Assembly: GCA_001804025.1 (NCBI GenBank)
Contig: MHFC01000045.1
Location: forward strand, 1-7,624
DNA: 7,624 nucleotides
Direction of reading: 5' to 3'
Origin: Omnitrophica bacterium GWA2_52_8
GTDB taxonomy: Bacteria > Omnitrophota > Omnitrophia > Omnitrophales > Aquincolibacteriaceae
Shown here: one piece after another, positions 1 through 5,031 of the stretch
How the letters are laid out: each line of letters begins with the position of its first letter
How positions within the stretch are numbered: position 1 is the first letter of the stretch
Program-made: the position numbers and the translations under genes
Notes under the pieces: model-generated
What the model was told of the DNA's origin: nothing
The model's database searches: none
Seen by the model: only the letters and a program-made list of their open reading frames with translations

Positions 1-460
1 ATTCCAATTCACGCAGCGCGTTCATATTACGCGACGAAGCTTCGAGATAACGCCGTTTGTCGACGACCTCCGGCGAGCCGTTAAACGAGACCGCCATGGA
101 CGTTACAAACGGTTCAAAATCAATCCCGCTGTCTCCGGCACCGAAACAAATTCCAAAGCGCTGCGGATCCACATTAAAAGACTTGAGTCTTGAATCCCGG
201 AAGGCCTCGTCGGCTGCCTGTACAGCGAAGAGAGTGCTGCGGCTGGCATTCAGGAACGCAGGGTCCTGAAGCATCCAGCGGTCAAACTGAAAGCCGGACA
301 CCTCCCCCGCGATTTGGGTCGGAAATTCACTCGCATCGAAAAGACTGATTTTGCGGATTCCTGAACGGCCCGCAACCAAACCGGCCCACATGTCACCCAC
401 ATTTAATCCCAGCGGCGCGACGGCTCCCATTCCCGTAATCACTACGCGGCGCGGGTTCAT
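1..460 (-). CDS. Beta-ketoacyl-ACP synthase (FabF-like ketosynthase), N-terminal part; 3' end beyond window
   Basis: Ketosynthase of the thiolase fold, expected to condense an acyl thioester with malonyl-ACP in the cytoplasm. Translating the reverse complement from the ATG at 460 gives 153 open residues starting MNPRRVVITGMGAVAPLG, the signature beta-ketoacyl synthase N-terminus. It continues with a typical helix (STLFAVQAADEAF, about residues 74-86) and RFGICFGAGDSG (about 101-112). The active-site Cys (near residue 163 in FabF) and the two His residues lie outside the window, so activity cannot be judged here. The start overlaps the stop of the upstream ketosynthase-like gene as ATGA (4 bases). 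No good Shine-Dalgarno precedes it, which fits translational coupling. The layout suggests that this is the catalytic KS-alpha and the preceding gene its KS-beta partner. That is inference. The family assignment is secure. Confidence 0.9.
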   Translation of the reverse strand, partial: MNPRRVVITGMGAVAPLGLNVGDMWAGLVAGRSGIRKISLFDASEFPTQIAGEVSGFQFDRWMLQDPAFLNASRSTLFAVQAADEAFRDSRLKSFNVDPQRFGICFGAGDSGIDFEPFVTSMAVSFNGSPEVVDKRRYLEASSRNMNALRELE

Positions 461-1743
461 TTTCTTAAGACCACCGTGGCATTCTGTCCGCCGAATCCAA
501 ACGAGTTAAAGAGAGCATGCCGGGACTGAAACACCAATGAATCTCCTAGAACAAAAGGAAGATCACAATCCGTATCGGGGCTTTCCAGGTTTGCAAGCGC
601 CGGAATAACGCCGTGATACAAACTGAGGACTGCAGCCGCCAGTTCGACGCCGCCAGAGCCATAGATCAAGTGTCCCGTAATGGGTTTGGAACCCGTCACC
701 TTAAGTTTTGAAAGCGCCCCCTCAAAAACCTCTTTAATGGCGCTTGATTCCTGTTTGTCTTCAAGAGGAATACCGCTCCCATTTGCAAACAACAAGTCGA
801 TCTCACGGGGTTCGACCGATGCCTGCTCCAATGCCCGCACCATCCCAAGCCGTTTACCGTTAAAATCCTCGGTAATGCGCGGATCATAATTATAATCCGA
901 AGACGAACCGTACCCGGCGACCTCGCCATAAATCCTGGCACCCCGGGCCTTAGCATGATGGTATTCTTCCACAAGCACCAATCCGGCACCTTCTCCGATG
1001 ACAATTCCGTCATGGCGCTGATCAAACGGACAATAGGCCTTGCCCGGAATATGATTTTGCCGGGACAAGAGCCCTAAAAGCTGAAAACGCGAAAGCCCCA
1101 TGGCATTCAATTTCGAATCGGTCCCTCCGGCCAGCATCATGTCGGCATCCCCGCGTTTGATGACTTGAACCGCCTCGCCGATCGCATGCGCACTGGCGGC
1201 CGACGAAGTCGTCACCGTATTGCTCGGCCCACGCAGTCCATGGACCATGGAAATATGACAAGCCGGCATATTCGGCATATATTTAAGCATCCAAAGCGGG
1301 TACAACGCCCGGATTCCGTCCTGACCGAACTTCTTCATGCTAAAACTGCCGTCCTGTTCGAGAGAACTCCGTATGCCGACCCCGATTTCATCCAAATCAT
1401 TGTTAATGATGCCGGTTCCGAGCGAAATTCCGAACCGCGTCCGGTCAACGGCCGCAAGATTGATCCCGGAGTCTTCGATGGCCAGTTGACTGGCGGCGAC
1501 AGCGAGAACGGTTTCGCGCGACATAACTTTCAGGGATTTTCGGTTTTTAACATATTCGGTGGGATCAAAATTCTCGATCTGTCCGGCCAGCGTAACCGGA
1601 AAGCCCTCTGAGGGCCAGCGCGACAAATAGGAGATGGATGACCTCGACTCAAGAAATGCCTGCCAAAAAGGACGCCAGCCCTTGCCGCACGGCGTAATCA
1701 AGCCAAGTCCCGTAATAGCAACCCGCCGCGGTGTCTTTGTCAT
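457..1743 (-). CDS. Ketosynthase-like protein lacking catalytic Cys and one His (KS-beta / chain-length-factor-like)
   Basis: Full-length ketosynthase fold (428 residues; FabF is about 413) from RRVAITGLGLITP (6-18) to NSFGFGGQNATVVL (413-426). By motif alignment to FabF, the nucleophilic Cys, five residues before the His of the active-site helix, is Ser181 (TTSSAASAH; codon TCG at 1203-1201). The first catalytic His (usual AHGT) is Asn321 in FANGSG (codon AAT at 783-781). The second His is kept (H358 in KPITGH), as are Lys353 and the glycine-rich loop GFGG. Without the Cys it cannot form the acyl enzyme. Established precedents are the KS-beta/CLF subunits of type II polyketide and aryl polyene systems, which pair with an active KS and shape the product cavity. 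The reading frame is intact, so decay is unlikely. It is coupled to the hotdog gene upstream and the KS gene downstream by ATGA overlaps at both ends. The fold is certain and the CLF-like role is inferred. Confidence 0.9.
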   Translation of the reverse strand: MTKTPRRVAITGLGLITPCGKGWRPFWQAFLESRSSISYLSRWPSEGFPVTLAGQIENFDPTEYVKNRKSLKVMSRETVLAVAASQLAIEDSGINLAAVDRTRFGISLGTGIINNDLDEIGVGIRSSLEQDGSFSMKKFGQDGIRALYPLWMLKYMPNMPACHISMVHGLRGPSNTVTTSSAASAHAIGEAVQVIKRGDADMMLAGGTDSKLNAMGLSRFQLLGLLSRQNHIPGKAYCPFDQRHDGIVIGEGAGLVLVEEYHHAKARGARIYGEVAGYGSSSDYNYDPRITEDFNGKRLGMVRALEQASVEPREIDLLFANGSGIPLEDKQESSAIKEVFEGALSKLKVTGSKPITGHLIYGSGGVELAAAVLSLYHGVIPALANLESPDTDCDLPFVLGDSLVFQSRHALFNSFGFGGQNATVVLRK

Positions 1744-2234
1744 GTGTTTTCCTGCGGGGCGTTACCCCGGTTTAACGGCATGAGAAGCTCTTCTTTCCTG
1801 GGTCTGATTTTCTCGCGAACGCGGTAAAACGACATAAACGCGGGATGAAACGTAATCGAGCGGGCAACACCGGGAAGCAAATGCCCCGCAGAAATGAGCA
1901 GCAGCCCCGCAGTTGCGGCAATTTGCACGCCTTCCAATGCGACGGCCGATAGCCTCGCCCCGTCACCGTTATGACTGTCTGCCGCCACACGAATTTCCAG
2001 CGGTGTTCCGGATTTTAATTTGCGGTAAAAAAAAGCACTCTGAATTTTAGCCACGACGACATTTTGCGAAAAATCCGACTCGGCCCCCAGCAAAACCCCG
2101 CCGGTTTGGGCCATCATCTCCAGCACAAGGGCTTCGTAACCGATATTAACATCCGGGATTTCACCGCGGGAAACCGCCGCGGTCCCCTTGTCGATAGATA
2201 CGATTTCAGTCAATAAATTCCAGCGCATGCCCAT
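1740..2234 (-). CDS. Hotdog-fold FabZ-like protein with the catalytic His replaced
   Basis: A 164-residue protein with a FabA/FabZ-like hotdog core: LLTEIVSIDKGTAAVSRGEIP, then the central helix ALVLEMMAQTGGVLLG (about 35-50), which matches the FabZ helix (LEALAQxGG), then beta strands to about residue 115. Aligned without gaps to the FabZ motif HFPxxPxxPGVLxxE, the catalytic Glu is kept (E39). The His 14 residues earlier is E25 (codon GAA, 2162-2160), and the PxxPG part is also lost (PDVNIGYEA). A dehydratase of this type needs the His, so this protein is either inactive by itself, a thioesterase-like enzyme, or a partner of the intact dehydratase in the same operon. About 40 residues follow the core, rich in basic residues (RVREKIRPRKEE). 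The start overlaps the AcpS stop as TAATG. A GGA lies 7 nt upstream, and a second ATG sits two codons in. Fold assignment is good; function is unresolved. Confidence 0.8.
   Translation of the reverse strand: MGMRWNLLTEIVSIDKGTAAVSRGEIPDVNIGYEALVLEMMAQTGGVLLGAESDFSQNVVVAKIQSAFFYRKLKSGTPLEIRVAADSHNGDGARLSAVALEGVQIAATAGLLLISAGHLLPGVARSITFHPAFMSFYRVREKIRPRKEELLMPLNRGNAPQENT
1750..1753 (-). promoter_or_regulatory. Ribosome binding site of the KS-beta-like gene
   Basis: AGGA on the minus strand, 6 nt before the ATG at 1743, inside the end of the upstream hotdog gene. It supports the chosen start and means that the gene can recruit ribosomes itself as well as through the ATGA overlap. Confidence 0.55.
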
Positions 2235-2608
2235 TATTTATTCCATAACATGGCGCAGGCCACCGCATAGCCTGATGCCATTATGAAAAATCCCTGCACA
2301 CTACCGCTGCGGGAAAATCTTTTGTTTAATTTTGCGGTAAACCGGCCGCGCGGCTGCAGCACGATTTCGATGGAGGAAAAACCGTCAAATCCAAGCCATG
2401 CGCCGCGGCAGGCCTTAAATACAGCCTCTTTGGCCGCGAACACTTTCGAAAAACGCCGGCCGTTCAAACATCGGGCCTCCGTTTGTTTTCGCTCGTTTTT
2501 CGAAAAAAAACGCTGACGCACCATCCTGCGATGCCGCGTCAAAACCCCTCCTGCTCTCTCAAGAGAAATGATGTCGATTCCGATTCCGGCAAGTTTTTGG
2601 GGGGGCAT
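2234..2608 (-). CDS. acpS: Holo-ACP synthase (AcpS-type 4'-phosphopantetheinyl transferase)
   Basis: Transfers phosphopantetheine from CoA to the conserved Ser of an apo carrier protein. The 124-residue length matches AcpS. The diagnostic motifs are present: GIGIDIISLERA (8-19) with Mg-binding Asp12, and FAAKEAVFKA (57-66) with Glu61 and Lys65. It lies 14 bp downstream of the carrier protein gene, so that protein is its most likely substrate. It may be the cell's general AcpS or a second, pathway-specific copy. The start is set by an ATG seven codons before GIGID. The Shine-Dalgarno is poor. Two homopolymers occur: seven C directly after the start codon (2599-2605 on the plus strand as G) and eight T early in the gene (2503-2510 as A). 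Confidence 0.9.
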   Translation of the reverse strand: MPPQKLAGIGIDIISLERAGGVLTRHRRMVRQRFFSKNERKQTEARCLNGRRFSKVFAAKEAVFKACRGAWLGFDGFSSIEIVLQPRGRFTAKLNKRFSRSGSVQGFFIMASGYAVACAMLWNK

Positions 2609-2622
2609 CCGCGATCCGGATT

Positions 2623-3018
2623 TCAGTTTGCTTTCGCCCTGTTTGAGATACGGTCACAAATATAATTCACAATCATTTGAACCGTAAAAAATTCCGCAAG
2701 TTTGCTGACTTGCGGATCCTTTGAAAACTCCCCGATATCAAGATATGGGATCTTGAGTTTTAATTCCGCGAGTCCCTCGGCCGTAACCTTACCGTCCCGG
2801 ACGAAACGGTCATCATCCAGAATGTTTCCGGGGAAGAGTTCACCGCTCGGAATTTTGATATCGAATGTCTTTTCAAGCCGGAAGATGATGTCAATAAAAT
2901 CAATAGATTCTGCGCCCAAATCCTTAACAAGCGACGCGTCCGGATGAATCTCGGCCCGGTCAATTCCAAGCGCGCTTGAAAGCGTTTCTTTAATTTTATT
3001 AAAAATCTCATCCCTCAT
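2623..3018 (-). CDS. Acyl carrier protein with an internal insertion of about 47 residues
   Basis: Carrier protein that holds the growing acyl chain on phosphopantetheine. Counting from the ATG at 3018 it has 131 residues, against about 77 for AcpP. The prosthetic-group site is LGAESIDFIDIIFRLE, with Ser38 (codon TCT at 2907-2905) and ESI in place of the usual DSL. The extra length is an insertion rather than a tail. After helix II and IKIPSGELFP, about 47 residues intervene (roughly 60-107, containing DDDRFVRDGKV and AELKLKIPYLD). The closing helix then appears as EFFTVQMIVNYI, matching KITTVQAAIDYI of AcpP. I recall long ACPs of this kind in other bacteria, but could not check. A GTG two codons earlier (3024) is an alternative start. 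I prefer the ATG because RDEIFNKIKETL then begins the protein as in other ACPs. Confidence 0.9.
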   Translation of the reverse strand: MRDEIFNKIKETLSSALGIDRAEIHPDASLVKDLGAESIDFIDIIFRLEKTFDIKIPSGELFPGNILDDDRFVRDGKVTAEGLAELKLKIPYLDIGEFSKDPQVSKLAEFFTVQMIVNYICDRISNRAKAN

Positions 3019-3028
3019 AAGCACCAGT

Positions 3029-3040
3029 CTCCCTTTCCTT
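3029..3040 (-). promoter_or_regulatory. Ribosome binding site of the acyl carrier protein gene
   Basis: Purine-rich AAGGAAAGGGAG on the minus strand, the strongest Shine-Dalgarno region in this operon. AGGGAG lies 10 nt before the ATG at 3018 and 4 nt before the alternative GTG at 3024, so it does not decide the start alone. High translation of the carrier protein relative to the enzymes would make biochemical sense. Confidence 0.6.
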
Positions 3041-3069
3041 CATCCACCGTTGATCGCATCATAACCCTG

Positions 3070-3096
3070 ATTCTGAGGAAAGGCTTTATTCAGAAT
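3070..3096 (-). other. Small stem-loop at the dehydratase stop codon
   Basis: ATTCTGA and TCAGAAT form a 7-bp stem around a 13-nt loop, covering the stop codon of the dehydratase gene (3086-3088). No T-run follows in the direction of transcription, so it is not a rho-independent terminator. It could be an mRNA structure in the 61-nt gap ahead of the carrier protein gene, or chance. Confidence 0.2.
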
Positions 3097-3439
3097 AGTC
3101 CAAAACGAACTGAGCCGATGCCACGGTAATGTTGTTATCGCGCTGCCGGACAGTTCCCCGGCATTCGCTGATTTGATCATGTTCAAAACTAAATTCAACG
3201 CGCGCCCGCCAAGGGACGCCCGGTTTCAAAAAGTGACTGAACCGCAGGCTGCTTATCCTTTTTATGCGTACAGGCGCATGCTTGTACCGCTCTACACTTT
3301 CCCGCATGATCTCGAGGAGCAAAACCCCGGGCACCACGGGAAACTCCGGAAAATGGTCTTTAAAAAGATCCAAATTCTCGGGGATAACGCCTTCTGAAAA
3401 TATGACCCCGTCCTGACTCGTTACGTCTTTAACAAACAT
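3086..3439 (-). CDS. FabZ-type 3-hydroxyacyl-ACP dehydratase, catalytic residues intact
   Basis: Hotdog-fold dehydratase expected to remove water from 3-hydroxyacyl-ACP to give trans-2-enoyl-ACP. In its 117 residues the hallmark DHFPEFPVVPGVLLLEIM (28-45) contains the catalytic His29 and Glu43. They are separated by 14 residues as in FabZ (His54/Glu68 in E. coli). The core continues through IKRISSLRFSHFLKPGVPW, equivalent to the FabZ strand after the central helix, to the end. It is short relative to E. coli FabZ (151), with little sequence before the first strand. The gene begins 17 nt after the methyltransferase stop, without a clear Shine-Dalgarno, and is followed by a 61-nt gap to the carrier protein. 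This is the only intact dehydratase in the window. Whether it serves as housekeeping FabZ or only this pathway cannot be told, but the context favours a dedicated role. Confidence 0.85.
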   Translation of the reverse strand: MFVKDVTSQDGVIFSEGVIPENLDLFKDHFPEFPVVPGVLLLEIMRESVERYKHAPVRIKRISSLRFSHFLKPGVPWRARVEFSFEHDQISECRGTVRQRDNNITVASAQFVLDYSE

Positions 3440-3456
3440 CCGGACACCGCACTTTA

Positions 3457-4077
3457 TCAGGCTCCCAAAATAAAAAGCTCATTAAGAATCCGCAGACCCA
3501 ACAACCGGGTATGAAGCTCGCGGGTTTCCAAAATCTCGAAATCCAGCCTGCGGAAAACATCAAGCCATTCTTGACGCGACCGGAATTGGTTAGGGTGACC
3601 CAAAAACTCAAAATTGTACATGCGATCGCGGAATTCAGTCCACCATCTTTCCAAAGAACTACGGAAAGTATCTTCTATCACAATCACGTGATTTCGCGTT
3701 ACGCGGCGAGCTTCCTTCAGCACCCTGACCGGATCCGGAATATGATGCAATACGGTAATCAGCAGACTGACATCAAAACTTTTATCCGGGAAAGGAATTC
3801 GCTCTCCGTCATAAATCACGACCGGCGCATGCTGAAGTGCCGGATTTATGACATCCAAAACCGTAACGTGATGATCTCGAGTTTGAAGCGGCTCCGCATA
3901 AAACCCCCACCCGCCGCCAATGTCTAAAATACGGCTGTTGGGTGAAAGCCAAGAATCAAAATGACTTACAAAAAACTCGGCGCGACGATCAAGTCCCAAG
4001 CCGGGCTGGTTCAAAACGAACCAGTCCAGGATTGAACGCTGCGCGCAACGCAATTTATTATAGATTAAATCGTTCAC
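3457..4077 (-). CDS. Class I SAM-dependent methyltransferase
   Basis: Rossmann-fold methyltransferase of the UbiE/Methyltransf_11 type, 206 residues. Motif I is ILDIGGGWGFYA (50-61), the SAM-binding glycine loop. Asp75 in VTVLDV fits the acidic residue that binds the SAM ribose. IPFPDKSFDVSLLITVLHH (94-112) matches the motif II/III region typical of this group. The substrate cannot be read from the sequence. As first gene of the operon it may methylate the chain or a ring or hydroxyl group of the product, by analogy with methyltransferases in aryl polyene clusters. The start is GTG at 4077. The frame is closed by TAA four codons upstream and no earlier start exists. The first ATG inside the gene comes far too late. 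A weak AGGG lies only 2 nt before the start. Confidence 0.85.
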   Translation of the reverse strand: MNDLIYNKLRCAQRSILDWFVLNQPGLGLDRRAEFFVSHFDSWLSPNSRILDIGGGWGFYAEPLQTRDHHVTVLDVINPALQHAPVVIYDGERIPFPDKSFDVSLLITVLHHIPDPVRVLKEARRVTRNHVIVIEDTFRSSLERWWTEFRDRMYNFEFLGHPNQFRSRQEWLDVFRRLDFEILETRELHTRLLGLRILNELFILGA

Positions 4078-4109
4078 AACCCTAAATTAGGAATATAGTT
4101 AAGGCGTGG

Positions 4110-4139
4110 ATTATACCACAACCCTTCTTATGGACTCAA
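4110..4139 (-). promoter_or_regulatory. Sigma70-type promoter of the methyltransferase-ketosynthase operon
   Basis: On the minus strand the -10 element is a perfect TATAAT (4115-4110). The -35 candidate is TTGAGT (4139-4134), matching four of six consensus bases with an 18-bp spacer. Transcription would start near 4103, giving a leader of about 25 nt before the GTG at 4077. It is the only promoter seen for the whole leftward operon. Confidence 0.6.
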
Positions 4140-4219
4140 AGAATTCTTTTTTATGCCGGTTTTAACGCCTCCTTCCATAACCCCTTGATTTTGAGGTATG
4201 TTTCCCTCTTTTTTTTTGT

Positions 4220-4248
4220 TTGCTTTTTGTACGGGACGAAACTATCCT
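4220..4248 (+). promoter_or_regulatory. Weak candidate promoter of fabL
   Basis: TTGCTT (4220-4225) and TATCCT (4243-4248) with a 17-bp spacer. The matches to consensus are three and four of six. Transcription would begin around 4255, almost at the fabL ATG (4258), which would make the mRNA leaderless. That agrees with the lack of a Shine-Dalgarno there. The rest of the 4078-4257 intergenic region is T-rich (4201-4229) and shows no other gene or clear repeat. Confidence 0.25.
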
Positions 4249-4257
4249 TATCACCCT

Positions 4258-5016
4258 ATGACAAAAGAACTCAAAGGTAAAAAAGCGCTCATTACAGGCG
4301 GTTCGCGGGGAATCGGCAAGGCCATCGCCCTAAAACTCGGACGATTAGGCGCCGACGTGATCATCAATTATGCACGAAATGAGGACGCCGCCAACCGGAC
4401 GGCGTCGGATTTGAGAGAATTGGGCGTCCGCGCCGAAATTTTCCAGGCGAATGTGGGTGACCCCAAAGCCCTGGATGATCTGGCTGCCTTTACGGAATCC
4501 ACTTTCCACGGCGTCGACATCCTCATCCATAATGCGGCGCTAGGAGCCTTCAAACCTGTTCATAAGCTGCGCCTTAATCAGTGGGACCTTAGCCTGGACG
4601 TCAATGCGAAAGCACTTTACCTGCTTAGCCAAAAACTCCTCCCCTCTTTTGAAAAAAGGGGCGGCGGCGCCATCGTCACGCTCTCGAGTCTGGGCGCCCA
4701 TCGTTTTATCCCAAATTACGGCGCCATCGGTATATCCAAATCCGCACTTGAAACCCTGGTGCGCTATCTTGCGGTCGAACTGGCCCCAAAAAATATAGCG
4801 GTCAATTGTGTTTCGGGAGGGCTTATCGAAACCGATGCGATGAAGCTGTTTCCGGATTATGAAAAATTCAAAGACGAGGTTGTAAAAAGAACGCCCGCCG
4901 GACGCATCGGAACCCCTGAAGATCTTGCTGAAATTGTGGCTTTCCTGACACTGCCCCAATCAAAATGGATCTGCGGCCAAACCCTCATTGCAGATGGCGG
5001 GTTGTCACTCATCTGA
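4258..5016 (+). CDS. fabL: Enoyl-ACP reductase FabL-type (NADPH, SDR family)
   Basis: Short-chain dehydrogenase of 252 residues with the cofactor loop TGGSRGIG (13-20), NNAA-like HNAALG (91-96), and catalytic Ser143/Ser144. The active-site Tyr and Lys are in NYGAIGISKSALE. Tyr154 and Lys161 are seven apart (Tyr-x6-Lys), the enoyl-reductase spacing, not the Tyr-x3-Lys of FabG. The protein resembles Bacillus subtilis FabL in INYAR, QANVG, VNAKAL, LSSLG, RYLAVELAPK, VSGG and RTPAGR, all remembered motifs of that enzyme. It should reduce trans-2-enoyl-ACP to acyl-ACP with NADPH. FabL enzymes are known to tolerate triclosan. The ATG at 4258 was chosen because it puts the first strand at the usual position. 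The ATG at 4198 would add 20 untypical residues. It is divergent from the ketosynthase operon and may serve it or general fatty-acid synthesis. Confidence 0.88.
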   Translation: MTKELKGKKALITGGSRGIGKAIALKLGRLGADVIINYARNEDAANRTASDLRELGVRAEIFQANVGDPKALDDLAAFTESTFHGVDILIHNAALGAFKPVHKLRLNQWDLSLDVNAKALYLLSQKLLPSFEKRGGGAIVTLSSLGAHRFIPNYGAIGISKSALETLVRYLAVELAPKNIAVNCVSGGLIETDAMKLFPDYEKFKDEVVKRTPAGRIGTPEDLAEIVAFLTLPQSKWICGQTLIADGGLSLI

Positions 5017-5031
5017 CCGGCCGCATGAAAT

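Noticed and set aside
1165..1611. 148-residue plus-strand open frame inside the KS-beta gene
   Set aside because: It is antisense to a clear ketosynthase, shows no family motif and is a by-product of codon usage. The same holds for the 138-residue frame opposite the methyltransferase (3511-3927) and the 139-residue frame opposite fabL.
457..1743. KS-beta-like gene as a pseudogene
   Set aside because: The frame is intact over the full family length, structural glycines, Lys353, His358 and the C-terminal loop are kept, and both ends overlap neighbouring genes. Selected loss of catalysis fits better than decay.
4201..4229. T-rich tract as a rho-independent terminator
   Set aside because: No GC-rich hairpin precedes it on either strand, and no plus-strand gene ends there.
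4198..4257. Upstream ATG that would add 20 residues to FabL (MFPSFFLFAF...)
   Set aside because: The SDR fold begins right after the ATG at 4258 with KGKKALITGG, as in other FabL/FabG proteins. The extension is hydrophobic and Phe-rich only because it translates a T-rich intergenic tract, and GAGG sits too close (1-2 nt) to the upstream ATG.
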